NCBI GenBank assembly: GCA_003141415.1
Contig: PLLX01000150.1
Coordinates: forward strand, 2,967 to 36,117
DNA: 33,151 bases
Direction of reading: 5' to 3'
Source: Bacteroidales bacterium
GTDB taxonomy: Bacteria; Bacteroidota; Bacteroidia; Bacteroidales; VadinHA17
This document shows, piece after piece, positions 15,706 through 22,704 of this stretch (the stretch's first letter is position 1; every line of letters starts with the position of its first letter). Position numbers and translations under genes: made by a program. Under the pieces are notes generated by a model. That model did no database searches. It was given only the letters and a program-made list of their open reading frames with translations, and was not told the origin of the DNA.

Positions 15706-17040
15706 ATGAATAAAGCTATAACCATAATAATTCTGCTAATTGGCTTGGTAAAAGTCAATGCACAACCCGACAGTGTCAAAATTAAATTTGATTTGTCAGT
15801 GAGATATCGGCTGGAGCTGTGGAATGGGATGAATGGCAAAAATTACGGGGATGATAGTCCGACCGCTTTTGGAAAACTCAATGACAATATCCTCTATCAA
15901 CGTGTCATTACAGGTCTGACTTTTTTACCATCCAAAAAAATAACTATTGCATTTCACTTGCAGGATTCACGTGCTTTCGGCTGGTCGCTACGTAATAGCG
16001 TGTACCCCGATCTCTTCAAGATTCGGAAGGCAGGTACTCAAACACCTTATTATACCATGAATCCCAATGAGGAGTTTTTTGAGATTTATGATGCATATGT
16101 TGAATATAACCAACTTTTAAAAGATTTATCAGTCAAACTTGGCAGGCAAAAAATATTTTATGGCGATTCAAGGATTTTTGGTCCGGGCGAATGGGGAAAT
16201 ACAGGGCGTTGGACATGGGATGCTTTAAAAGTTTCTTATAAAAAAGGTGAAAATTTTGTTGATGCCTTTGCAGGAGGAACCAAAATACACGACCCTGAAA
16301 AAGTTTCCATTCCTTTTACCCAGACCGAGTTTTGGGGAGGTGGTATTTATTCGCACATTAACATCCCGAAAGTTTTTAGTATTGAACCATTCTACGCCTA
16401 TAAAACTGAAGGATCAGCAGATTATATCAATAACCTTCAATTTAAAAGAAATTGGACTGGCCTCAGAATTTTTAATAACGATTTTAATCATTTCGTTTTT
16501 GACCTGACCGCAGTTAAAGAGTTCGGCAGCGAGAACGGTAAAACGATAGATGCCTATGGCTGGTTTGCCAAGGCAGGATATCAATTCCATAATATCCCGG
16601 CAAAACCCATCATCAGTATCAGGGAAAGTTATGCTTCAGGAGGTAAGAAAACAGATGACAAAATCTACACCTTCGAACCTGCTTATGGAGCACAGGACAA
16701 GTACTACGGGTGGATGAATATTACTACCTGGTCAAACCTCGATGACAGGGAAATTGTACTTGAATTGTTTCCAGTAAAAAATATGTGGGTCGAGATAAAA
16801 TATAACCGTTTTTATATTCCTGTTCCTGATGATGTGACACTATTGAATACTATGAAGTTAGACCCTGGGAAGCATCATCTCGGTGATGAATTCGATACTT
16901 TTATCAGGTACCAGGTTCTGAAACACTGGCAATTGACAGGAGCATTCGGGTACTTTATACCTGGAGAATTATCTCCAATAAATAATAAACCGGCAAAGGA
17001 TGCAGAATGGTTTGCCTTGCAGGTGCTTTTTACATTTTAG
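15706..17040 (+). CDS. Alginate-export-family-like outer-membrane porin
   Basis: Start taken at ATG 15706 because it opens a clear signal peptide (MNKAITIIILLIGLVKVNAQ); upstream in-frame codons run back into the TetR gene. The 444-residue protein has an alternating beta-strand pattern and resembles the alginate-export/AlgE-like barrel family: YRLELWNG, QDSRAFGW, SVKLGRQKIFYGDSRIFG, GEWGNTGRWTWDALKV, DAFAGG, and a C-terminal strand ending in Phe (VLFTF). Such barrels let anionic or other small solutes cross the outer membrane; alginate itself is not implied. A repressor palindrome overlaps its leader and a TauE exporter follows after 20 bases, suggesting a shared route for one anion. Confidence 0.77.
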   Translation: MNKAITIIILLIGLVKVNAQPDSVKIKFDLSVRYRLELWNGMNGKNYGDDSPTAFGKLNDNILYQRVITGLTFLPSKKITIAFHLQDSRAFGWSLRNSVYPDLFKIRKAGTQTPYYTMNPNEEFFEIYDAYVEYNQLLKDLSVKLGRQKIFYGDSRIFGPGEWGNTGRWTWDALKVSYKKGENFVDAFAGGTKIHDPEKVSIPFTQTEFWGGGIYSHINIPKVFSIEPFYAYKTEGSADYINNLQFKRNWTGLRIFNNDFNHFVFDLTAVKEFGSENGKTIDAYGWFAKAGYQFHNIPAKPIISIRESYASGGKKTDDKIYTFEPAYGAQDKYYGWMNITTWSNLDDREIVLELFPVKNMWVEIKYNRFYIPVPDDVTLLNTMKLDPGKHHLGDEFDTFIRYQVLKHWQLTGAFGYFIPGELSPINNKPAKDAEWFALQVLFTF

Positions 17041-17060
17041 AAATAAAACAAATATAAATT

Positions 17061-17816
17061 ATGGCATACTTTATTGTGTTTCTAATAATTACGATTGCTT
17101 CTTTCATCTTTGCTATGCTCGGACTTGGTGGTGGAATGGTCTATGTTCCGGTGATCAACTGGTTTGGCTTCGATATGAAAGAGGTTGCAATCCCTCTTGG
17201 CCTTCTGCTGAATGGATTAAATACTTTGTTTGCCCTTATCCCTTTTGCCCGAAAGAAACTTATTGACTGGAAAGGTGGAGCAGTAATGGCCGTTGCTGCA
17301 GTTATTGCTTCACCTGCAGGTTCTTATTTTGCTCAATATGTCCCTGTAGGTACATTGAAAATATTCTTTGCTGCTATGGTTGTGGTTGCCGCAGTCAGAA
17401 CCTTAATGGTATCAGGCAATGCAGAACCCGAAACTATGATGTCATTTAAAAGACGGGCAATCATTGGTCTATTTGTGGGAATTTTCGCAGGTTTTGTGGG
17501 AGGTATGTTAGGTATTGGTGGTGGATTTATTATTGCTCCAATTTTGATGTGGATGGGATATAAAACAAAAGAAGCGGCAGCAACTACAGCTTTCGTGGTA
17601 ACATTCTCTTCTTTCTCAGGCTATTTTGGACATATGGCACAAGGACACATGAATTGGACGCTTACTATTATTTTAATTGTATCCGTAATCATAGGTTCCC
17701 AGTTCGGTGCAAGATATCTGTCTTCAAAAGCCAAATCAAAGCAGGTAAAGATCATATATGCTGTTGTGTTGCTGCTGATAGCGGCTAAATTGGTTATTGA
17801 TGTTCTGTTAAAATAA
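17061..17816 (+). CDS. TauE/SafE-family anion exporter
   Basis: The 251-residue inner-membrane protein has about eight helices in two similar halves, each opening with a glycine motif: MLGLGGGMVYVPVI (residues about 15-28) and GMLGIGGGFIIAPIL (about 149-163). This duplication is typical of the TauE/SafE (PF01925) family, whose members export sulfite, sulfoacetate or other sulfonates, or take up related compounds. It lies between the porin and the second FmdE gene in a TetR-controlled unit. Sulfite or an organosulfonate is the natural guess in this sulfur-rich neighbourhood, but the substrate is inferred. Confidence 0.9.
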   Translation: MAYFIVFLIITIASFIFAMLGLGGGMVYVPVINWFGFDMKEVAIPLGLLLNGLNTLFALIPFARKKLIDWKGGAVMAVAAVIASPAGSYFAQYVPVGTLKIFFAAMVVVAAVRTLMVSGNAEPETMMSFKRRAIIGLFVGIFAGFVGGMLGIGGGFIIAPILMWMGYKTKEAAATTAFVVTFSSFSGYFGHMAQGHMNWTLTIILIVSVIIGSQFGARYLSSKAKSKQVKIIYAVVLLLIAAKLVIDVLLK

Positions 17817-17849
17817 ATTCTTATAATATTCACTTAAAAATTTAAAATC

Positions 17850-18452
17850 ATGATTAATCCAAAAGATTGGCTCGAATTCGGGCAAAAGTTTCACGGACAT
17901 AAATGTCCTGCCATGCCAATGGGCTTACGTGTTGGTGCTGCTGCAATGAATAAACTTGGTGTTGAACGTGCAAAAGATGGACAGATTGTTGCTTTTGTCG
18001 ACTTAGGCGATGACCATTGTGCCACTTGTTATGGTGATGGTTTGCAAGTTATAATGGGAACCACTTTTGGCAAGGGGAACCTAAAGAAAACCCACAAAGG
18101 AAAGTGGGCAGTTACCGTAGTTGACAAAGCTACCAATAGGGCTGTAAGAGTAACTCCTAAAGCGGAAGCAATGCTTAACAACAAAAAAACAGCATTTTTT
18201 ACTGACTATCGTATGCTTGGCAAACCTGCCAGCATTGTTCCTGCAGAAGTGGTTGACCCTCTGGTTAACGGTGTGATGAATGCTCCTGATGAAAAACTCC
18301 TGAATATTTCCCCTATTTTCGAATACAAACTTGAACCCAAAAAGGATAGTTTTGATGGTTTCGTGTGTGAAGAATGCGGTGAGATGACTGTGATGGAATA
18401 TGGCAGGATAAAAGGGGATAAAAAGGTTTGTATTGATTGTGCTGCAAAATAG
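17850..18452 (+). CDS. FmdE-family protein with C-terminal zinc ribbon (copy 2)
   Basis: The 200-residue protein keeps the FmdE signature FHGHKCPAMPMGLRVG, a Cys-rich second motif (DDHCATCYGDGLQ) and a C-terminal zinc ribbon (CEECG ... CIDC). It is clearly paralogous to the protein at 8434-9069, but its second motif has the extra C and H of DDHCATC where copy 1 has GHPQTC. That extra set could make a fuller metal site. It starts 33 bases after the TauE gene and ends 25 bases before a terminator, so it closes the TetR-controlled unit. Function unsettled for the family; metal or metallocofactor handling is likely. Confidence 0.86.
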   Translation: MINPKDWLEFGQKFHGHKCPAMPMGLRVGAAAMNKLGVERAKDGQIVAFVDLGDDHCATCYGDGLQVIMGTTFGKGNLKKTHKGKWAVTVVDKATNRAVRVTPKAEAMLNNKKTAFFTDYRMLGKPASIVPAEVVDPLVNGVMNAPDEKLLNISPIFEYKLEPKKDSFDGFVCEECGEMTVMEYGRIKGDKKVCIDCAAK

Positions 18453-18476
18453 TATTCCCCATTATACTGAAAGAGG

Positions 18477-18508
18477 CCGTCTCATAACATAATTGAGACG
18501 GTTTTTTT
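18477..18508 (+). terminator. Rho-independent terminator after the TetR/porin/TauE/FmdE unit
   Basis: CCGTCTCA (18477-18484) pairs perfectly with TGAGACGG (18494-18501) around a 9-base loop and is followed at once by seven T residues (18502-18508). It lies 25 bases after the FmdE stop on the plus strand. On the opposite strand there is no T-run, so it is not a good terminator for the convergent NTPase gene. Confidence 0.88.
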
Positions 18509-18550
18509 ACTCACGTGATTTCAGGAACTCTTGCAATAATTCTGTTTATT

Positions 18551-20275
18551 TTATTTGATCAACTCGTAAAGTTTATCCAGTACCTCTTCAACAGTGCTTT
18601 TCGCTATGTCGAAAATATAAATATTCCCGATATTCCATTTACGGTTTATTTTCCTGAGAATACTTTTCCTAACAACCCACAGCTGAGGGGTGGTTGTACT
18701 CTCAGTGAGTTTTTCTATTGCATCATTCCAACCGCCGTCATTCAATTCCAGAGGTCCGATTTCATCAATAACAATAAGTTGTTTGTCCGAAACCTGATTC
18801 GGGGAAAGAATTTTCAACCCTCTTGAGATTGTTTCATTGTTAAAGAAGTATTGTCCGAACCTGATACGGTTGTCATCTTTTTTATCCGAACATAACTCTG
18901 TCTGTTCTGAAGACTCCAGATCGAGGAAATTAAATCCTGTCCTTTTCCCGTTCTCATTTAGTCCAATTGAAAGAAACCCTCCGACTTTTATTTTCTGTTC
19001 CTGAAGCCGATCAGTAATTACTTTGGCAAATGAACTCTTTCCCTGATGTATTTCGCCAGTAATGATAACTATATCGGGCCTCAGTAAATGTTCCTTTTCA
19101 AATAGCTCAAACAAAAACAGAGCCTGGCTAAACAGTCCGTTGAATGTTATCTCAGGAATACCTCTTTTACTTTTTTTCTTTGACAGGGTAGATATAAAGA
19201 ATGGCAATGCAGAAAATGCAAGACTTAATGATTGGTATAAATTAGCAAATCCTCCATGGTATAATACAGATTTTATTACCGGATTTTTAAGTTCGACGCT
19301 TATTGCTGAAAAGCCAAGAATAACAATTAATGCTCTGGCATTCATTTTAAGACCTATCATTAATCCATCAGGACTAAAGAATGCTCCGTTTGAAAATCCA
19401 TTCCAGAGAAAGGTTGTGGCAAAAGTTATTATTACAAAGCTGATCCAGAATGATGGTTTCTTAAGCCTTTTTAATGAGTTTTTATATTTGTAAATGCAGA
19501 ATCCACCGTATATAATTGAACCCAATGCAGCGGCAATGTTAAACTCAGAGTTCATTAAAAACAATAAGGCGATTACCGATATCAGATTAAAGATTAGCAG
19601 AAGCACAGAATAAGGTTGTTTGGTAGCCTGGCTAAATAATTGATTTTTTTGACTGAGGGTGATTTCAGATTTTTCTCCAAACTGATCTTTTGTTTTAAGA
19701 TAATTTCGTCCGGCGAAGTAGCCGGTCAAAGCGCCGGTGAATCCAATTATGATGTAAATTATGGTAATTGTTGAAACAAGAATAACAGGGCTAAGTTTTT
19801 CCAGATGAATCTGCTTAACTGCAAAGAGGTACAGATCGGATAATATTTTAATAAAGTTAAAACCATAAAGGATCAGAAGGCTGACAAACTTATGAAGGAT
19901 CGTGCTCAGAACTGCAAATGCTCCACCTATTGTATAACCCAGGAGATTTTTACCAAGCATAAAAATAAATAATTCAAGTAGAATTGCTTCTGTAAAAATT
20001 CCTATCATAGGTCCTATAATAAATGCACTTGGGGAGATTGACTTCATAAGTGCACAAATCAATCCTGACCTCCATATAAGACCGTTTTCTTTCCATAACT
20101 GGAGAAAAGAAATGAGGAGGTAAACACTTATAAATGAAAGAAACATCCCGGAAAGCGGGATTTTCAGATTATGAAGGAAACTTCCGAGGATAATTTCAAT
20201 AGAGGCCCATATACTTCCGACTACTGATGCTTTAAGCCAGATTGAATTAAGTGGTTTATAAATTATCGTCTCCAT
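18551..20275 (-). CDS. Multi-domain membrane protein fused to THEP1-like NTPase
   Basis: This 574-residue protein joins three parts. Residues about 10-190 form several helices with a SAFIIGPMIGIFTEAILLE segment resembling S-components of ECF vitamin transporters. Residues about 220-350 hold further helices with an ALIVILGFSAISVELKNPVI stretch reminiscent of ECF T-components. Residues about 400-574 are a soluble P-loop domain like THEP1/DUF265 nucleoside-triphosphatases, with Walker A GEIHQGKS (407-414) and Walker B VIDEIGPLEL (D504, E505). THEP1 enzymes hydrolyse NTPs; relatives occur near molybdenum-cofactor and transport genes. The fusion suggests an energised membrane transporter for a cofactor precursor (inference). 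It stands alone between two terminators. Confidence 0.75.
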   Translation of the reverse strand: METIIYKPLNSIWLKASVVGSIWASIEIILGSFLHNLKIPLSGMFLSFISVYLLISFLQLWKENGLIWRSGLICALMKSISPSAFIIGPMIGIFTEAILLELFIFMLGKNLLGYTIGGAFAVLSTILHKFVSLLILYGFNFIKILSDLYLFAVKQIHLEKLSPVILVSTITIIYIIIGFTGALTGYFAGRNYLKTKDQFGEKSEITLSQKNQLFSQATKQPYSVLLLIFNLISVIALLFLMNSEFNIAAALGSIIYGGFCIYKYKNSLKRLKKPSFWISFVIITFATTFLWNGFSNGAFFSPDGLMIGLKMNARALIVILGFSAISVELKNPVIKSVLYHGGFANLYQSLSLAFSALPFFISTLSKKKSKRGIPEITFNGLFSQALFLFELFEKEHLLRPDIVIITGEIHQGKSSFAKVITDRLQEQKIKVGGFLSIGLNENGKRTGFNFLDLESSEQTELCSDKKDDNRIRFGQYFFNNETISRGLKILSPNQVSDKQLIVIDEIGPLELNDGGWNDAIEKLTESTTTPQLWVVRKSILRKINRKWNIGNIYIFDIAKSTVEEVLDKLYELIK

Positions 20276-20332
20276 TAAAACTCCAATTGAAAGCCTGATA
20301 TAAGTGCTGATTTATTATCTCTGAAATGTACA

Positions 20333-20359
20333 AAATAAAAAACTCCGGTTTTTCCGGAG
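20333..20359 (-). terminator. Rho-independent terminator ending the Hdr/NifX operon
   Basis: Read on the minus strand, CTCCGG and CCGGAG (20359-20354 and 20348-20343) form a 6-bp GC-rich stem with an A5 loop, followed by a T-run (six T, then A, then more T). It lies 36 bases after the stop of the NifX-like gene. It marks the probable end of the long minus-strand operon and separates it from the NTPase gene. Confidence 0.82.
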
Positions 20360-20394
20360 CAGTAAATATTAATTTTAAAAGTAATCAATAATTA

Positions 20395-20778
20395 CTAATT
20401 CTGACTGCATGAATGTCCATTTTCATGATGTTCTTCATGCTGGTGACAACTGCTGCCACTGTCTTCAACCAATCCTTTCAGATACAGTTTTACAACTTCC
20501 GTGGCATCTCCGGAGCAACCGCGTATAACTTCTATTCCGCTATTATTTAGCACGTTTATAGCCCCGCCACCGATACCGCCTGCAAGCATTAATGAAACAC
20601 CATCTGAAGCAAGGACCGATGCTATATCAGATTTACAACCGCATCCTTGTGGCGATTCGACATTCTTTATTTCGGATATTTCTTTTTTATCTGATATTGT
20701 AAATACACCATACGATTCACAATGACCAAAATGGCCATCTATCTGGTTTTCTTTTGTTACTGGAACTGCAATTTTCAT
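20395..20778 (-). CDS. NifX/NifB-type Mo-Fe cluster-binding family protein
   Basis: The 127-residue protein matches PF02579: MKIAVPVTKENQIDGHFGHCESYGVF at the N-terminus (shown here as separate elements: MKIAVPV, then DGHFGHCESYGVF), the glycine-rich LMLAGGIGGGAINVL and the GCSGDA loop. The family binds iron-molybdenum cofactor precursors or other iron-sulfur clusters. The C-terminus adds a His/Cys-rich tail (CHQHEEHHENGHSC), likely a metal-binding extension. No nitrogenase genes are in the window. Here it ends an iron-sulfur-rich operon with Mrp, so it is more likely a cluster carrier or chaperone for that system (inference). It is 7 bases after OsmC. Confidence 0.87.
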   Translation of the reverse strand: MKIAVPVTKENQIDGHFGHCESYGVFTISDKKEISEIKNVESPQGCGCKSDIASVLASDGVSLMLAGGIGGGAINVLNNSGIEVIRGCSGDATEVVKLYLKGLVEDSGSSCHQHEEHHENGHSCSQN

Positions 20779-20785
20779 TTTTCTT

Positions 20786-21175
20786 CTATTTTATTGATGT
20801 AATTATTTCAAATTTTGGAGGATTATTTATTGTTTTTTTCACCGCACATAATTCAGCGGAATTAATGACTGCAGCTTTATATTTTTCAGGGAAATCAGGA
20901 GGTAATTGAATGTCCAGTTTGATGTTTGCTGGTAACCTTGTCTCCTTGTCAAATTCCACAGATTGAATTATTGTGATATTATCAGAAGGAATTTCACGCT
21001 GGTCGCAAAACGATTTAACATAAATACCAGCACATGTGCCTATTGATGCTAAAAACAAATCGTATGGGGCCGGAGCTGAATTCTGACCACCACTCTTTAA
21101 AGATTGATCAGTTTTTATAATATGACCGTTTAAGTGTGCGGTAATTACTTTGCCGCCGTCAAATGTTACTTCCAT
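20786..21175 (-). CDS. OsmC/Ohr-family thiol protein
   Basis: The 129-residue protein has the OsmC fold with its two redox cysteines: C48 in ASIGTCAGIYV and C110 in AELCAVKK. In OsmC and Ohr these form the peroxidatic and resolving pair that reduces organic hydroperoxides using thiols; some relatives act with persulfides or have unknown substrates. The N-terminal beta-hairpin is shorter than in classical OsmC. It lies 20 bases after the DUF134 gene and 7 bases before the NifX-like gene. A role in protecting or handling reactive sulfur species in this operon is inference. Confidence 0.85.
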   Translation of the reverse strand: MEVTFDGGKVITAHLNGHIIKTDQSLKSGGQNSAPAPYDLFLASIGTCAGIYVKSFCDQREIPSDNITIIQSVEFDKETRLPANIKLDIQLPPDFPEKYKAAVINSAELCAVKKTINNPPKFEIITSIK

Positions 21176-21195
21176 TTATTATTGTTTATTTAATT

Positions 21196-21600
21196 TTAAT
21201 TCAGTTTTATTAGTTCATTTTCTCCATAAAGGGTGCAATTTTTACATTTAGTATGATTTTCCAAACCCTCTATAAGCTTAAAGCATTTCCTGCACCGATA
21301 CCACTCTTTGTCCATTTCATAATTTCCGCCTTCGATCTCAATTGCTTTCCCTTCAATAAATGCTTTTGCTATCTGTTCAAGTGCATTATTATAAATTCTC
21401 GTAAACGTGGGGCGGGAAACATTCATCCGTATAGCTGCCTGATCCTGTGGAAGTTTATCGTAATTCACCAATCTTATGCTTTCGTACTCTTCTAACTTCA
21501 AAATAACAGGGTCAATTTTGCACATTGGCATTCCATAAGGTTTGAATCCAACCATCTTGGGGGGATTCGAAATCTTTCTGCTCTTATGCGGACGCGCCAT
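21196..21600 (-). CDS. DUF134/UPF0251 DNA-binding protein with Cys motifs
   Basis: The 134-residue protein has an N-terminal basic region (MARPHKSRKIS), a conserved DPVILKLEEYESIRLVNY segment and a sigma-factor-like helix-turn-helix (LPQDQAAIRMNVSRPTFTRI), all typical of the UPF0251/DUF134 family. The C-terminus has two CxxC pairs (YRCRKC and CKNC region), a likely zinc or iron-sulfur site. The family is often found with NifX-like genes, as here, and is thought to be regulatory. It may sense cluster or metal status and control this operon (inference). Its start overlaps the end of the small membrane protein gene by 17 bases. Confidence 0.83.
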   Translation of the reverse strand: MARPHKSRKISNPPKMVGFKPYGMPMCKIDPVILKLEEYESIRLVNYDKLPQDQAAIRMNVSRPTFTRIYNNALEQIAKAFIEGKAIEIEGGNYEMDKEWYRCRKCFKLIEGLENHTKCKNCTLYGENELIKLN

Positions 21601-21829
21601 TCTTATTTGGTTTGAAAATCGCTTTGATATCGGGGAAGATTATGTACCCGAAGAATATTGCTGACAAAGCTAGGATTATTTTCCCCGCAAGGCAAAAAGA
21701 GCCGCAATAAAAATCCTCTCCAAGTCCAAAAAGGCACGTAGTACATCCCAATATTGCCATTAAGATATAATCAACAAAAATTAACAATGGGAGGACAAAA
21801 AATACTTTAACGAGAATTGAAGCTTTCAT
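21584..21829 (-). CDS. Small membrane protein with four cysteines
   Basis: Start chosen at ATG 21829 (MKASILVKVFF), giving 81 residues; a longer frame would add 22 unlikely residues. Two membrane helices (residues about 6-27 and 46-66) flank a loop with four cysteines: C29, C32, C42 and C46 (GCTTCLFGL and YCGSFC). I do not recognise a family. The Cys pattern could bind a metal or an iron-sulfur centre, or form two disulfides. The frame overlaps the DUF134 gene by 17 bases, which supports that it is translated, and it lies in the same direction as the rest of the operon. Confidence 0.6.
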   Translation of the reverse strand: MKASILVKVFFVLPLLIFVDYILMAILGCTTCLFGLGEDFYCGSFCLAGKIILALSAIFFGYIIFPDIKAIFKPNKNGASA

Positions 21830-21926
21830 ATTGATAATTTCTGTAAAGATAATGAACCTACGTTCATAATCAAAATATAACACATGAAATTCCAAAACAT
21901 ATTAAATTATCTTCTATGAGGTGACT

Positions 21927-22562
21927 TTACCTGAAAAATTCGAGGTAAGATCTTTTTGCTACTATCAAAAATACATCAAATGGTTTTGTAACTGTCTCAG
22001 AGATTTTCTTGTTAATAGTGTAGCATTTTCGGTGACTGATATCTGTAAATCCCTGTTTTTTAATTTGGTCTGATAATTTTACGATATCAAAACCATTATG
22101 ACCGATAAATCCGTCACCATGAAAAGAACCATCCTCAGAATATAGATCTGCTACTGCAAGATAACCTCCGGGATTAAGAAGACTATGAAATTTTGATATG
22201 ATCTTATCTACATCAGATATATGATGCAACACCATCTGGTTGAAAATGAGATCGTATCTCGCACCGTTTAAATCATCTTTTTCAAGATTAACATTGATGG
22301 TTTTGAGATTTTTGACTCCCAATGTCTTTATCTTATTTTCCATGACCTTAACCATTTCAGGAGAGTTATCAATCAATGTTATCTCCTTCAGAAAATCTTT
22401 AAGAATAAAGCTGGTAACTCCTGTCCCTGCACCGAATTCAAGTGCATTCATATGCTTATTCAGCGGAATAAGCTTTTTAATTTCTTTTGCAATGGCCTCA
22501 GCACGGTCCCATATTACAGGGTTATTATCCCATTCAGCAGCTTTTAAATCAAATTCGTTCAT
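21927..22562 (-). CDS. Class I SAM-dependent methyltransferase
   Basis: The 211-residue protein shows the class I motifs in order: MNALEFGAGTGVTSF (residues about 39-53, SAM-binding glycine loop), ITLIDNSPEMVKVME (acidic residue at strand 2), YDLIFNQMVLHHI and the GGYLAVADLYSEDGSFHG stretch. It is related to general small-molecule methyltransferases (UbiE-like); the substrate cannot be read. Gaps of 97 bases below and about 140 above separate it from the neighbours, but no terminator lies between, so it is probably in the long operon. A thiol methyltransferase would fit the sulfur context, but nothing in the sequence proves that. Confidence 0.85.
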   Translation of the reverse strand: MNEFDLKAAEWDNNPVIWDRAEAIAKEIKKLIPLNKHMNALEFGAGTGVTSFILKDFLKEITLIDNSPEMVKVMENKIKTLGVKNLKTINVNLEKDDLNGARYDLIFNQMVLHHISDVDKIISKFHSLLNPGGYLAVADLYSEDGSFHGDGFIGHNGFDIVKLSDQIKKQGFTDISHRKCYTINKKISETVTKPFDVFLIVAKRSYLEFFR

Positions 22563-22617
22563 GTATATTTTTTTAGTTAAGAATCTTTTATAAAAATATT
22601 ATAATTAACCATACCTA

Positions 22618-22704
22618 TTACCAGCAGGCAGGCCGGTAGGGCAAAGATTGCAGCCATGCAATATGACTGTAAAGACCATCAACAGACAATCCGGCAATCT
22701 TCAT
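22618..22704 (-). CDS. Possible 28-residue ORF coupled to Mrp
   Basis: An ATG at 22704 overlaps the Mrp stop as TAATG, the same arrangement used by real gene pairs in this operon (27820 and 30054). The frame reads MKIAGLSVDG and then a Trp/Pro-rich end (LPYRPACW) before TAA at 22618-22620. It is the only open frame in the 141-base gap and the region is richer in GC than its flanks. No homology is recognised; it may be a decayed gene start (the MKIA resembles NifX starts) or chance. Confidence 0.25.
   Translation of the reverse strand: MKIAGLSVDGLYSHIAWLQSLPYRPACW

Noticed and set aside
19062..19493. 143-codon open frame on the plus strand
   Set aside because: It is antisense to the NTPase fusion gene, whose P-loop and Walker B motifs show that the minus strand is coding.
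20395..20778. Nitrogen-fixation locus
   Set aside because: Only a NifX-type domain is present. There are no nifHDK, nifE or nifN genes, and the family is common in anaerobes without nitrogenase.
22646..22701. Inverted repeat AAGATTGC/GCAATCTT after the Mrp gene as a terminator
   Set aside because: The arms are only 8 bp and about 40 bases apart with no T-run. The right-hand arm overlaps the possible small ORF start.
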